Source: an uncultured Dysosmobacter sp.
Lineage (GTDB): Bacteria > Bacillota > Clostridia > Oscillospirales > Oscillospiraceae
Assembly: GCA_934563745.1 (NCBI GenBank)
Contig: CAKTHE010000018.1
Location: 1-45,421, forward strand
DNA: 45,421 bases
Direction: 5' to 3'
Made by a program: the position numbers and the translations under genes. Positions 16,018-24,161 of this stretch are shown one piece after another; the stretch's first letter is position 1, and the number at the start of each line of letters is the position of its first letter. Below the pieces are notes generated by a model, which was not told the DNA's origin, ran no database searches, and was given only the letters and a program-made list of their open reading frames with translations.

Positions 16018-16797
16018 TTAATAACCAATTACTTCTTTTGATACTTCATTAATTACTGATTGAGGTATCATATCAATACTTACTGTATAGACTTTGTTCA
16101 TACGAGGATTATATATACCTAGATTCTTTATGCTCTTAAGCTCTTTATGAATTGAGTGCATACCCATGATATAATATACCAACAACTGCAATGTGTATTT
16201 TGGCTTTGGTTCATCCTTCGACACTTTAAAATCCCATAATGTATCTTTTGTTAAATAGTCTCCATCACCAGTAGATATAGTGTCTGTGTATCCGCCTTCA
16301 AATGTAAATCCATCTTTTGTTATAGGTCCGTATTCTTTCCAAAAAGACAAACTACGATTAATCATGGTTACAATGTTTTCAATCGTATCTTTATCGGGGT
16401 TAATTTCTTCTACCGGCTTATACCCTATTACACCAGCTCTAAAACAAACATCGTATCCTACCAATTTGCATGCATTTGTTATGGATTTTTTATCAAGTCC
16501 TTTTATATCTGCCAATAGACTTGTAGCGTTTTTCATTGACGATTGCTTTTTATTCCCTGTAAATAAATCCAACGCCATAGCACCATTTAAGGATATTGAA
16601 AAGGCTTCCTCTTTTTGGGCACCCATCATAAATCGGGTCATATAATCAACTGCAAGACCAACTAAACTTGCATGGATATTCTCATTCTCATTCAATGTAA
16701 TTCCATCATCAAGTTGGGTTACCACAAGTTCTTTTTTGTTTATGTATCCACCACGGGGTTGTTTTACCATACTAATTCGTTTGGTTACTGAATACAT
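16018..16797 (-). CDS. Stand-alone PD-(D/E)XK nuclease-like protein, RecB/Cas4 type
   Basis: I do not recognise this 259-residue protein by name. Its C-terminal half carries the RecB/Cas4 nuclease pattern: GGYTD with Asp172, then LWDFKVSK with Asp189 and Lys191 (the D-x-K form of the catalytic strand), then YTLQLLVYY with Gln204 and Tyr208 (the QxxxY motif). A final strand, LGIYNPRMNKVY, is also usual in this fold. The N-terminal half (1-150) is mostly helical, with DYMTRFMMG. No helicase or other DNA-processing partner is adjacent. It starts at an ATG after GGAGGT. Its AT-rich composition indicates recent transfer. A role in defence or mobile-element biology is possible but unproven. Confidence 0.6.
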   Translation of the reverse strand: MYSVTKRISMVKQPRGGYINKKELVVTQLDDGITLNENENIHASLVGLAVDYMTRFMMGAQKEEAFSISLNGAMALDLFTGNKKQSSMKNATSLLADIKGLDKKSITNACKLVGYDVCFRAGVIGYKPVEEINPDKDTIENIVTMINRSLSFWKEYGPITKDGFTFEGGYTDTISTGDGDYLTKDTLWDFKVSKDEPKPKYTLQLLVYYIMGMHSIHKELKSIKNLGIYNPRMNKVYTVSIDMIPQSVINEVSKEVIGY

Positions 16798-17044
16798 TCG
16801 TTCGTACCTCCAATATTCTCATTATGCAAATCTTATAATATTTTATCACATGACAAGAGGATTGTGAATGATTTGATATATTATATTCGATTATTTACAT
16901 AAAAAGAAGCTCTCCAGATTTACTGAAAAGCCTCTCAATGTCTATATATGCTAATTTTCTATATTTTATACGCGATTCGTGAAATGTATGTTTATACGTC
17001 TGAGCCATCAGACACACAAATGTAAAAAGGGAGTTTTATTTTTC

Positions 17045-17575
17045 TCACCCGCGCTCCGGTGTGCCGGTTATGTCCAGATCCACAATGTCCACACCCCGCC
17101 GCAGCGCGTATTCCACAGTATAGCGGGTCCCGCCGGGGCTTCCGTCGTACATGGCGATCAAAAGGGATGCGTGATCCACCAGATAGCGGTTGCGCCGCTG
17201 CATGCAGTCCGGCGTATAATGTGCGGAAACCAGCGTCTCATAATCGCACCGCTCCACCAGGTTCTTCCAGCGGGCCCGCTGGGCCGCGCTCCACCGGTCC
17301 GCCTGGGACGGGCAGGGGATGACCGCCTCCACGCTTACATCCGCGCAGCGCCCCCGCAGCGCCAGCACACACTCACAGGCATACAGATCGCAGCCCTGTG
17401 CCATTCCCACCAGAAAATGCCGGTACCCCTCCTGATACGCGCTTTCCACCGCGTCCCGCAGCCGCCGCTTCAGTGCAAGGCAGCGCGGATCGTTTTCGCA
17501 AAATCCCCATGGCAGCTTCTCCGGCCGGTGCCCGGTAAAGCTGCAGGCGGATTGTCTGCCCCGCAAGCCATTCAC
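17045..17575 (-). CDS. SLOG-domain protein (DUF1273/YpsA-like)
   Basis: This 176-residue protein begins CSFTGHRPEKLPWG, the hallmark first strand and loop of the YpsA/DUF1273 branch of the SLOG (Rossmann-like nucleotide-binding) superfamily. FLVGMAQGCDLYACE follows at about residues 54-68, with YDGSPGGTRYTVEYAL near the end; these Gly-rich loops and acidic residues form the predicted ligand pocket. SLOG proteins bind or cleave nucleotides or nucleotide-derived signals. B. subtilis YpsA affects cell division, but the reaction of this branch is not established. It is GC-rich like the core genome, so it does not belong to the AT-rich island to its left. It is a single-gene unit, divergent from the FMN-riboswitch transcript. 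Confidence 0.82.
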   Translation of the reverse strand: MNGLRGRQSACSFTGHRPEKLPWGFCENDPRCLALKRRLRDAVESAYQEGYRHFLVGMAQGCDLYACECVLALRGRCADVSVEAVIPCPSQADRWSAAQRARWKNLVERCDYETLVSAHYTPDCMQRRNRYLVDHASLLIAMYDGSPGGTRYTVEYALRRGVDIVDLDITGTPERG

Positions 17576-17679
17576 CTCATCTCAATCCACGATTTCTTTT
17601 TATTATAGAACATCCGTTCTCTCTTGTAAAGGGCCGTTTCCCTCATTTTCCCATTTTTTCGCAGCGGCGCAAAAAACGC

Positions 17680-17708
17680 TTGCAATTCCCGGAGCTTTAT
17701 CGTATACT
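17680..17708 (+). promoter_or_regulatory. Promoter of the FMN riboswitch-ribU transcript
   Basis: TTGCAA (17680-17685) and TATACT (17703-17708) have exact 17-base spacing, about 30 bases before the aptamer. Confidence 0.75.
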
Positions 17709-17735
17709 ATGGCAACAGAAAACAACTGAATCACT

Positions 17736-17862
17736 GGTCTTCAGGGCGGGGTGCAAGTCCCCACCGGCGGTATAGTCCGCGAGCGGCTCTTCCGAAGGGA
17801 AGAGAATCGTTGACCCGGTGCAACTCCGGGACCGACAGTAACAGTCTGGATGGAAGAAGATG
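17736..17862 (+). ncRNA. FMN riboswitch (RFN element)
   Basis: The conserved RFN segments appear in order: GTCTTCAGGGCGGGGTG, AAGTCCCCACCGGCGGTATAGTCCGCGAGC (conserved blocks), TTGACCCGGTGCAACTCCGGGACCGACAGT, and AGTCTGGATGGAAGAAGATG. A terminator-type hairpin and a riboflavin transporter gene follow, so FMN should reduce ribU expression. Confidence 0.96.
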
Positions 17863-17893
17863 TGCACAGCAAAGGGCTCCTTTGTTGCTTGTT

Positions 17894-17923
17894 CACCTTG
17901 GAAGTCAGCGTTCAAGGTGTTTT
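17894..17923 (+). terminator. Expression-platform terminator of the FMN riboswitch
   Basis: CACCTTG and CAAGGTG close a hairpin followed by TTTT, 31 bases past the aptamer. A competing short hairpin (GCAAAGG/CCTTTGTTGC, 17869-17887) lies just upstream and could be part of the switch. Confidence 0.65.
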
Positions 17924-17949
17924 CAAGCATACAAAAGGAGTGTTGTTTT

Positions 17950-18573
17950 ATGTCTGAACCCCATGCAAGCACCGCCGGCCGCGTCCGCACCGGCACCCGT
18001 ACCCACCGCATCACCGTAACCGCCATGCTGGCCGCCGTCGCCACCGTTCTGATGTTCATCGATTTCTCGGTGCCGTTTATGCCCGCGTTCATCAAGATGG
18101 ACATTTCGGAGCTTCCGGCTCTGCTGGCCGCCTTCAGCCTTGGCCCCTGGTACGGTGTGGCGGTCTGCCTGATCAAGAATCTCATCAACTGCCTGCGCAC
18201 CTCCACCGGCTGCGTCGGCGAACTCTGCAACTTCCTGCTGGGCGCTATCTTCGCCTATTGCGCCGGCGCCATTTATCAGCGCTTTCACAATCATAAAAGC
18301 CGCAAGGGCGCGCTGATCGGCTCTATTGTCGGGGCCCTGGCCATGGCGCTTTTAAGCGTGCCCCTGAATTACTATCTGACCTATCCCATCTATTCGAAGT
18401 TTTTGCCCATCGAGACCATTGTCGGCATGTATCAGGCCATTCGCCCCTCGGCCAACGGGCTTTTGGAGTGCCTGGTCACGTTCAATATGCCGTTCACGTT
18501 TGTAAAAGGTCTTTTGGATGTGGCTTTGTGCTTCCTGATCTATAAGCCGCTGTCTCCGCTGCTGCACAAATAA
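17950..18573 (+). CDS. ribU: Riboflavin ECF transporter substrate-binding subunit RibU
   Basis: This 207-residue membrane protein has about six hydrophobic helices and the S-component features of RibU: FIDFSVPFMPAFIKMDISELPALLAAFSLGPWYGVAVCLIKN in helices 2-3, the region that forms the riboflavin pocket and the contact for the shared EcfT. It captures riboflavin outside the cell and works with a general EcfA/A'/T module that is not in this window. The ATG at 17950 follows AAAAGGAG. The FMN riboswitch upstream confirms the assignment. A terminator follows at 18588-18628, so it is monocistronic. Confidence 0.93.
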   Translation: MSEPHASTAGRVRTGTRTHRITVTAMLAAVATVLMFIDFSVPFMPAFIKMDISELPALLAAFSLGPWYGVAVCLIKNLINCLRTSTGCVGELCNFLLGAIFAYCAGAIYQRFHNHKSRKGALIGSIVGALAMALLSVPLNYYLTYPIYSKFLPIETIVGMYQAIRPSANGLLECLVTFNMPFTFVKGLLDVALCFLIYKPLSPLLHK

Positions 18574-18587
18574 GCTTTGGCTCGTTG

Positions 18588-18628
18588 AATCGGCAGGCGC
18601 CCGCTGGCTGCGGCGTCTGCCGATTTTT
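18588..18628 (+). terminator. Terminator of ribU
   Basis: AATCGGCAGGCGCC pairs with GGCGTCTGCCGATT (one G-T pair), followed by a T-run. It lies between ribU and the sulfatase-family gene. Confidence 0.85.
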
Positions 18629-18662
18629 ATGCGTCGATCTTTTAAGAAAGGAGTTCCTGCTG

Positions 18663-20651
18663 ATGGAACCTTTCGACCTGCCTCCCTCCCAGCCGGACCG
18701 CCCCGCGGCGGAGCCGCAGCCCCTCCCCGGTCCGGAGGCCGTTCCCGAAGAAGAGGGCGGCTTGTCGGCCCCGATCCTCTTCCCCAACGGGGACCCGGGC
18801 GCAGCCCCTCCGGATGATGCGTCGGAGGCCCCCTCCCCCAAGCGGCCGCGTCTGCGCGCCCTTCTGACTGACCGAGCCACCCCCTCCCGGCTGCTGCTGG
18901 CGCTGGGGCCCTGGTGCGCATACGCCATGGTGGAGGTTTTGAACAACAACGACCCCATTAACAGCCTCACCGCCACACAGGTCTGCTTCAACCTTTTGTG
19001 GTACTATCTGATCTTCTGGGCCATCCGGCTGCTCATCGGCCGGCGGAATCTGGCCTGCGCCGTCTCCTCTGGGCTGTGCTTTGCCTTCGGTCTTGCCAAC
19101 CACTATGTTCTGACCTTCCGGGGCCGGATCATCTTCCCCTGCGACATTCTGGGCCTGAAGACGGCCGCCAATGTGGCCCGGGATTACGATTACACCCCGG
19201 ACCGGGCCATCTGGCAGGCCCTGAGCCTGCTGGGGCTTTACTGGCTCTTGCTGCTGGCCGCCCATGCGCTGGATCACCGCCGGGGCCGGCAAAAGCTTCC
19301 GCGGGCCGTCGGGATCGCCTCCTGGGCCGCCATCGCCGTCTATCTGTACGCCTTCTTTTTCACTGGGCTTCTTCCGGCGGCGGGGATCTACACCCAGCAG
19401 TGGAAAACACAGGCCAACGGCTTTCTGCTGAATTTCATGACCGCCCTGCGCTACAGCGTGGTCTCTGCCCCGGAGGGATACTCCGCGCAGGCCGCGCAGC
19501 AGATTGCCGACGAGCTGGCCCAGACCCCCTGGGAAGCCCCTCAGGCCGATCCGCCGGAAAATCTGATCGTCATCATGAACGAATCCCTGGCCGATCTGAC
19601 CGCCAGCTTTCCCAATCTGGAGCTGAGCTCCGACCCGCTGGCCTTCTACCACTCCATGAAGGAAAACACCGTCAAGGGCACCATGATCTCTCCGGTTACC
19701 GGCGGCGGCACCGCCAATGTGGAATTTGAATTTCTGACGGGGGACTCCCTGGCCTTTCTCCCCTCCTCCACCGTGGCCTATCAGCTTTACTGCTACGACG
19801 GCATCCCGTCCCTGGTCTCCCAGGCCGCCGGGCTGGGCTATGCCTCCGCCGCCTTCCACCCGTACCTTTCCTCCGGCTGGAACCGGACCTCGGTATACAG
19901 CTGGCTGGGCTTTGACCGTCAGCTGTATCAGGATGACGTGCAGGATCCCCAATATATCCGCCGCTATATCAGCGACGCCTCGGATTATGACCAGCTGTAC
20001 CGTCTCAGCGATGAAACCCCGGGCCGCTGCTTCCTGTTCAATGTCACCATGCAGAATCACAGCGGCTACGCCCAGGGCTGGAACAATCTGGACCGAAGTG
20101 TGGAGGTCACCAATCCGGACGTCGGCGCCTCCTCCGTCACCAGCCAGTACTTCTCCCTGGTTCAGCAGAGCGACCGGGCCCTGGAGGAGTTGATCGCCCA
20201 CTACAGCGCCTCCGACAAGCGGACCATGATCGTCTTTTTCGGGGATCATCAGCCGCCCCTGGGCAATGACTTTTACCAGAAGCTTTACGGAAAGGCCCTG
20301 GATGACCGCAGCACGGAGGAGGTCCTGCAGCAGTATGGCGTTCCCTTCTTCATCTGGGCCAATTACGACATTCCGGAGATGTCCGACCTGGTGATCAGCT
20401 CTAATTTTCTGGGTACGCTGACCGCCTGGCTGGCCGGCTTCCCGCTGACGGACTGGCAAAAGCTGCACCTGCAGGTCATGGAGCAGCTGCCCGTGGCCAC
20501 CACGGTGGGCTTCATGACGGCGGACGGCACCGTCACCGACGATGAGACCGCCCTGCCCGCGCAGACCCAGGCCCTTTACCAGCGCTACCGGCTGATGGCC
20601 TACAACCATCTGTTCGACCAGAAGCACCACCCGGACGGATTTTACGGCTGA
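18663..20651 (+). CDS. LTA synthase family membrane sulfatase / phosphoglycerol transferase
   Basis: This 662-residue protein has a Pro/Glu-rich cytoplasmic N-terminus (1-70), about five membrane helices (75-265) and an extracellular sulfatase-type domain (300-620). LTA synthases transfer glycerol phosphate from phosphatidylglycerol to a glycolipid or glycan, using a catalytic Thr with Mn2+. Visible are IVIMNESLAD (metal Glu307), GTMISPVTGGGTANVEFEFLTG with Thr350 as the likely nucleophile, MQNHSGY and FFGDHQPPLG (metal Asp-His). The ATG at 18663 follows AAAGGAG. The roughly 70-residue Pro-rich leader is longer than in typical LtaS. Exact product (lipoteichoic acid or another glycerophosphate-modified polymer) is undetermined. 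Confidence 0.87.
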   Translation: MEPFDLPPSQPDRPAAEPQPLPGPEAVPEEEGGLSAPILFPNGDPGAAPPDDASEAPSPKRPRLRALLTDRATPSRLLLALGPWCAYAMVEVLNNNDPINSLTATQVCFNLLWYYLIFWAIRLLIGRRNLACAVSSGLCFAFGLANHYVLTFRGRIIFPCDILGLKTAANVARDYDYTPDRAIWQALSLLGLYWLLLLAAHALDHRRGRQKLPRAVGIASWAAIAVYLYAFFFTGLLPAAGIYTQQWKTQANGFLLNFMTALRYSVVSAPEGYSAQAAQQIADELAQTPWEAPQADPPENLIVIMNESLADLTASFPNLELSSDPLAFYHSMKENTVKGTMISPVTGGGTANVEFEFLTGDSLAFLPSSTVAYQLYCYDGIPSLVSQAAGLGYASAAFHPYLSSGWNRTSVYSWLGFDRQLYQDDVQDPQYIRRYISDASDYDQLYRLSDETPGRCFLFNVTMQNHSGYAQGWNNLDRSVEVTNPDVGASSVTSQYFSLVQQSDRALEELIAHYSASDKRTMIVFFGDHQPPLGNDFYQKLYGKALDDRSTEEVLQQYGVPFFIWANYDIPEMSDLVISSNFLGTLTAWLAGFPLTDWQKLHLQVMEQLPVATTVGFMTADGTVTDDETALPAQTQALYQRYRLMAYNHLFDQKHHPDGFYG

Positions 20652-20684
20652 GCCGCGGCGGTCCATCTGTGCGCTTTGCCGGGC

Positions 20685-20714
20685 TTGTCCCCCGGGGATC
20701 CTGCGTGCTATACT
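20685..20714 (+). promoter_or_regulatory. Possible promoter of dinB
   Basis: TATACT (20709-20714) is preceded by TTGTCC (20685-20690) at 18-base spacing. I do not see a convincing LexA box overlapping it. Confidence 0.5.
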
Positions 20715-20755
20715 GTTGCTGAAAAGCCGCTTCCCCGCAGGAAGGAGGGACCGTC

Positions 20756-21988
20756 GTGACCCGGGAGAAACCGCGCATCATTCTGCACTGTGATCTGAAC
20801 TGCTTTTACGCCTCGGTGGAGCTGCTGGCCCATCCGGAACTGCGGACGGTCCCGGTGGCCGTGTGCGGTGACCCTAACACGCGCCACGGCATCATTCTGG
20901 CCAAAAACGAGCCGGCCAAGCGCTGCGGGATCGTCACCGCGGAGACGATCTGGCAGGCCAAGAAAAAGTGTCCGGATCTGGTCCTGCTTCCGCCCCACCG
21001 GGAGCTTTATCCAATCTATTCCCAAAAGGTCAACGCGATCTACGAGCAATACACCGATCTGGTGGAGCCCTTCGGCATCGACGAAAGCTGGCTGGATATC
21101 ACCGGGACGGTCCATCTGTTCGGCGGGGACGGCGTCCGCGTCGCCGATGAGATCCGGGCCCGGATCCGGGAAGAGCTGGGGCTGACTGCCTCTGCCGGCG
21201 TCTCGTTCAATAAGGTTTTTGCCAAGCTGGGCAGCGATTACCGCAAGCCCGACGCTACCACGGCGATCCCGCCGGAGGGCTGGCAGTCCATCGTCTGGCC
21301 GCTTCCGGCCGGCGCGCTGCTGTTCGTGGGGCAGGCCGCTCAAAAGATCCTGCGTCAATACGGGATCCAGACCATCGGGCAGTTGGCTGCGGCGCCCCGG
21401 ACCATGCTGGAAACACTGATGGGAAAGCTGGGCACCCAGCTGTGGGATTATGCCAACGGGCTGGACCGGTCCCCCGTCCGTCCCTATGGGCAGCGGGACC
21501 CTGTCAAATCCATCGGCAACGGCACCACCTTCCCGGAAAACCTGACGACCCGTTCTCAGGTTACCGCAGCCGCGGCGCTGCTGTGCGACCAGGTGGCTTC
21601 CCGTCTGCGGCGGGAGGGTCTGTACGCCGGCGGTGTTCAGATCACGCTGCGGGATCCCGCCTTCCATGACCGGTCCCGCCAGATGCAGCTGGCCGCCCCC
21701 ACTCACCTGATGCGGGAGCTGCTCTCCGGCGTGACGGAGCTGCTCTCCGGTCTCTGGCAGCCGCCATCGCCCATCCGCATGCTGACGGTAACGGCCATCC
21801 ATCTGGTGGACGAGCAGGAGGCCTTCACCCAGCTTGACCTGTTCGAAGCGCAGCAGGCTGCCCCCCGGCGGGAGCGGCAGGAGCGTCTGGAGGGCGTTCT
21901 GGACACCATTCGTGAAAAATACGGCACGGCCGCTCTGCGCTTCGGCGCGGACCGCCGCGGAGAGGAGTCTTCCCATGACCAAAGCTGA
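20756..21988 (+). CDS. dinB: Y-family DNA polymerase IV
   Basis: This 410-residue translesion polymerase copies damaged DNA with low fidelity. The palm motifs are ILHCDLNCFYASVE (metal Asp13) and GIDESWLDITG (Asp109-Glu110). SAGVSFNKVFAKLGSDYRKP and the helix-hairpin-helix region around YGIQTIGQLAAAP follow, and the little-finger domain runs from about 240. Near the C-terminus, TQLDLFEAQ matches the sliding-clamp binding motif QLxLF. The start is a GTG at 20756 with AGGAAGGAGGG upstream. Its end overlaps the folate cyclo-ligase gene by 14 bases, so the two are translationally coupled although functionally unrelated. Confidence 0.94.
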   Translation: MTREKPRIILHCDLNCFYASVELLAHPELRTVPVAVCGDPNTRHGIILAKNEPAKRCGIVTAETIWQAKKKCPDLVLLPPHRELYPIYSQKVNAIYEQYTDLVEPFGIDESWLDITGTVHLFGGDGVRVADEIRARIREELGLTASAGVSFNKVFAKLGSDYRKPDATTAIPPEGWQSIVWPLPAGALLFVGQAAQKILRQYGIQTIGQLAAAPRTMLETLMGKLGTQLWDYANGLDRSPVRPYGQRDPVKSIGNGTTFPENLTTRSQVTAAAALLCDQVASRLRREGLYAGGVQITLRDPAFHDRSRQMQLAAPTHLMRELLSGVTELLSGLWQPPSPIRMLTVTAIHLVDEQEAFTQLDLFEAQQAAPRRERQERLEGVLDTIREKYGTAALRFGADRRGEESSHDQS

Positions 21989-22562
21989 GGAAAAAAAGCA
22001 GCTGCGCACCCAGATGCGCGCGCTGGAAAAAACATTGTCCCCCCGGTATAAGGCCGCATCCGACCGGGCTATCGTCGATTGGATCCGATCCATGCCGGAA
22101 TATCAGGAGGCCGAGGGCCTTTTCTGCTTCGTCGGAACCGCCCGGGAAATCAACACCCGTCCGCTGCTGGAAGATGCCCTTGCCGCCGGAAAGCGGCTGT
22201 GCGTCCCGCTGTGCGTGGGCGACGGGCAGATGGAGCTGCGGCAGATCCGCACGCTGGACGAGCTGGCCGCCGGCGCATACGGGATTCTGGAGCCGCTCCC
22301 CTCCTGTCCGCAGGTCCCTGCGGACGCCGTGGACCTTGCGGTGATCCCCTGCCTCAGCTGCAATCATCAGGGCCACCGGCTGGGCCAGGGCGGCGGCTTC
22401 TATGACCGGTTCCTCTCCACCTACCGGGGCGCGGCCGTTCTGGTCTGCCGGGAAAAGCTGATCCGCGACGAGATCCCCCGGGAGCCGCACGACCTGCCGA
22501 TCCCCTGGGTGGTGACCGAGGCCGGTCTTTTTGAAGACGGAACGCCGTCCCGCCTGCTTTGA
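21975..22562 (+). CDS. fau: 5-formyltetrahydrofolate cyclo-ligase
   Basis: This 195-residue enzyme converts 5-formyl-THF to 5,10-methenyl-THF using ATP, returning the inhibitory by-product of serine hydroxymethyltransferase to the folate pool. Visible family elements are KKQLRTQMRALEKTLS at the N-terminus, FCFVGTAREINTRPLLEDALAAGK, and the conserved nucleotide site LGQGGGFYDRFL at about residues 136-147. The ATG at 21975 lies inside the dinB end and is preceded by GAGAGGAG. It sits immediately upstream of the gcv-glyA operon, which makes metabolic sense, although a terminator and a new promoter separate them. Confidence 0.93.
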   Translation: MTKAEEKKQLRTQMRALEKTLSPRYKAASDRAIVDWIRSMPEYQEAEGLFCFVGTAREINTRPLLEDALAAGKRLCVPLCVGDGQMELRQIRTLDELAAGAYGILEPLPSCPQVPADAVDLAVIPCLSCNHQGHRLGQGGGFYDRFLSTYRGAAVLVCREKLIRDEIPREPHDLPIPWVVTEAGLFEDGTPSRLL

Positions 22563-22603
22563 AGTACTGCGGTCTTCGTCTGTCAAGCGGCAGTCCGACA
22601 AAA

Positions 22604-22630
22604 AGCGCAGCCGGCATGGCTCGTTTTTTT
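22604..22630 (+). terminator. Terminator of the dinB-fau operon
   Basis: CGCAGCC and GGCTCG (one bulge) form a short hairpin followed by seven Ts. It separates fau from the gcv promoter. Confidence 0.65.
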
Positions 22631-22654
22631 GTGTGCCCGGCCCTTCTCTTTCCC

Positions 22655-22683
22655 TTGACACCTGCCGCGGATTTTGTTAACCT
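22655..22683 (+). promoter_or_regulatory. Promoter of the gcv-glyA operon
   Basis: A consensus -35 TTGACA (22655-22660) and a weak -10 TAACCT (22678-22683) lie 17 bases apart, upstream of the glycine riboswitch. Confidence 0.6.
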
Positions 22684-22729
22684 AATAGTAAGCAAAGCAG
22701 CTTTTGAAAAGTGCATGATCGGTTGAACG

Positions 22730-22868
22730 GATCAGGACCGTCCGCTGCAATATGCCGTGCGGACGAGGAACTGGACCGGGACGAAACTCTGGAGAGCAGA
22801 AATGCACCGAAGGGGCAACCGGGCGGCAACGGCGCCGCCGGGAATCTCTCAGGTAAAGAAACAGAGGC
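22730..22868 (+). ncRNA. Glycine riboswitch, single recognisable aptamer
   Basis: The second-aptamer core is clear: GGGACGAAACTCTGGAGAGC (linker plus P1), GCACCGAAGGGGCAA and TCTCTCAGGTAAAGAAACAGAG at 22778-22867. The 5' part (about 22730-22770) forms a GTCCG...CGGAC stem but lacks the CACCGAAG and CAGGTAAA blocks of a first aptamer. It looks like a singlet with a remnant ('ghost') first aptamer. It controls the gcv operon, as usual. Confidence 0.92.
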
Positions 22869-22920
22869 ATCGGGGTCTTTTGAAAAGGCCCCCTTGTCTC
22901 TGTTTTTATTTTTATGTTTG
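22862..22920 (+). terminator. Glycine-controlled terminator
   Basis: CAGAG...CGGGG pairs with CCCCC...CTCTG, followed by TTTTTATTTTT. The 5' arm overlaps the last aptamer strand (ACAGAG), so glycine binding should block the terminator and switch the operon on. Confidence 0.8.
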
Positions 22921-22968
22921 CATATCCTTATATAAAATCCAGTCATTTTGAAATGGGAGGCGTACTTC

Positions 22969-24066
22969 ATGGAAAAGAAAACCCCGCTTTATCAGGTCCA
23001 TGTGGATGCAGGCGGAAAGATCGTCGAATTCGGCGGTTATCTGATGCCCGTCCAATACCCCACCGGCGTGATCGCCGAGCATATGGCCGTTCGTCAGAAG
23101 GCCGGCCTGTTCGATGTGTCCCACATGGCCGAGCTGATCCTGGAAGGGCCGGATGCTGTTGCCAACATTCAGAACCTGGTGACGGCAGACATCTCCGGCA
23201 TGGTGGACGGCCAGGTCAAATACGCCATGTTCTGCAACGAGACGGGCGGCATTGTGGATGATCTGGTGATCTGCCGCCGGGCGGCGGACCGGTATCTGCT
23301 GGTGGTGAACGCCGGCAACCACGAAAAGGATGCCGCCTGGGTCGAAGCCCACCTGTTCGGCGATGTGCATTATGCCGATGTGTCCGATTCCATTGTGCAG
23401 CTGGCCCTGCAGGGCCCCGCCTCCGGAACGATCCTGCGCAAAATCTGCGCGGAAGCGGACATTCCCGAGAAATACTATCATTTCAAGGAAAACTGTGTGC
23501 TGCACCTGGGCGACCGGGACATTCACGCGCTTGTCTCCCAGACCGGGTACACCGGTGAGTTCGGATTTGAGATCTACTGCCCCGCCGCAGACGGCGTGGA
23601 CCTGTGGAAGGCCCTGATGGCCGCCGGCGCGGACGAGGGGCTGATCCCCTGCGGACTGGGCGCCCGGGACACGCTGCGTCTGGAAGCCTCCATGCCCCTG
23701 TACGGCCATGAGATGAACGACGACATCTCCCCCAAGGAAGCCGGCCTGCCCTGCAAGCTGGACGGGAAGAACTTCATCGGCCGGGATGCCATCATCGCCC
23801 GGGGCACCCCCACCATCAAGCGGATCGGCCTGAAGGTCACCGGCCGCGGCATCGTGCGGGAGCACTGTGACCTTTACGATCCGGATGGCCGCAAGGTCGG
23901 CTTTACCACCTCCGGCACCTTCTGCCCCTTCCTCAACGCCGGCATGGCCATGGGCTATCTGAACGTGGACGAGATCGAGCTGGGCAAAAAGCTTCAGGCT
24001 GATGTCCGGGGCCGCCGCGTGGATGTGGAGATCGTCTCCCTGCCGTTCTATAAAATCGGGCGCTGA
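22969..24066 (+). CDS. gcvT: Glycine cleavage system T protein (aminomethyltransferase)
   Basis: This 365-residue enzyme takes the aminomethyl group from lipoyl-GcvH and, with THF, releases ammonia and makes 5,10-methylene-THF. Recognisable are TPLYQVHVDAGGKIVEFGGYLMPVQY, KAGLFDVSHMAE, FCNETGGIVDDLVICR (the conserved Asp-Asp of the folate site), GYTGEFGFEIYC and GLGARDTLRLEASMPLYGHE. It is full length. The ATG at 22969 follows GGGAGG; a TTG 21 bases upstream lacks a site. It is the first gene behind the glycine riboswitch, 95 bases before gcvH. Confidence 0.97.
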   Translation: MEKKTPLYQVHVDAGGKIVEFGGYLMPVQYPTGVIAEHMAVRQKAGLFDVSHMAELILEGPDAVANIQNLVTADISGMVDGQVKYAMFCNETGGIVDDLVICRRAADRYLLVVNAGNHEKDAAWVEAHLFGDVHYADVSDSIVQLALQGPASGTILRKICAEADIPEKYYHFKENCVLHLGDRDIHALVSQTGYTGEFGFEIYCPAADGVDLWKALMAAGADEGLIPCGLGARDTLRLEASMPLYGHEMNDDISPKEAGLPCKLDGKNFIGRDAIIARGTPTIKRIGLKVTGRGIVREHCDLYDPDGRKVGFTTSGTFCPFLNAGMAMGYLNVDEIELGKKLQADVRGRRVDVEIVSLPFYKIGR

Positions 24067-24161
24067 GCTCCCTTTCCCTGCCGGCGCCGCGCCGGTTTGA
24101 ACCGTCCCTTTCCGGATGATTCCGGATCAAAAATAATTTTTTATATCAGGAGGAACCGATT

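Larger units (their letters stand above)
15797..17044. other. AT-rich island
   Basis: Base composition drops sharply from GC-rich to strongly AT-rich just after the ROK terminator and returns abruptly at the end of the SLOG gene near 17045. Codons in the single gene inside prefer A/T at third positions, unlike all neighbours. This indicates foreign DNA. I see no integrase, transposase, tRNA or convincing terminal repeat. Bases 15797-15960 and 16811-17044 contain no gene I can support. Confidence 0.7.

Noticed and set aside
15811..17046. Imperfect direct repeat flanking the AT-rich island (GTTTTATTTCTCCC near 15811 and GTTTTATTTTTCTCACCC near 17033)
   Set aside because: The copies are low-complexity T-rich sequence and differ by inserted bases. 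Without an empty-site comparison this is not evidence for a target-site duplication or att site.
16018..17575. RecB-like nuclease and SLOG protein as a two-gene defence system
   Set aside because: The genes are on the same strand but 247 bases apart, differ strongly in base composition, and the boundary of the AT-rich DNA falls between them. No evidence of a joint unit.
20685..20755. LexA/SOS box upstream of dinB
   Set aside because: No Gram-positive type GAAC-N4-GTTC palindrome could be found near the promoter.
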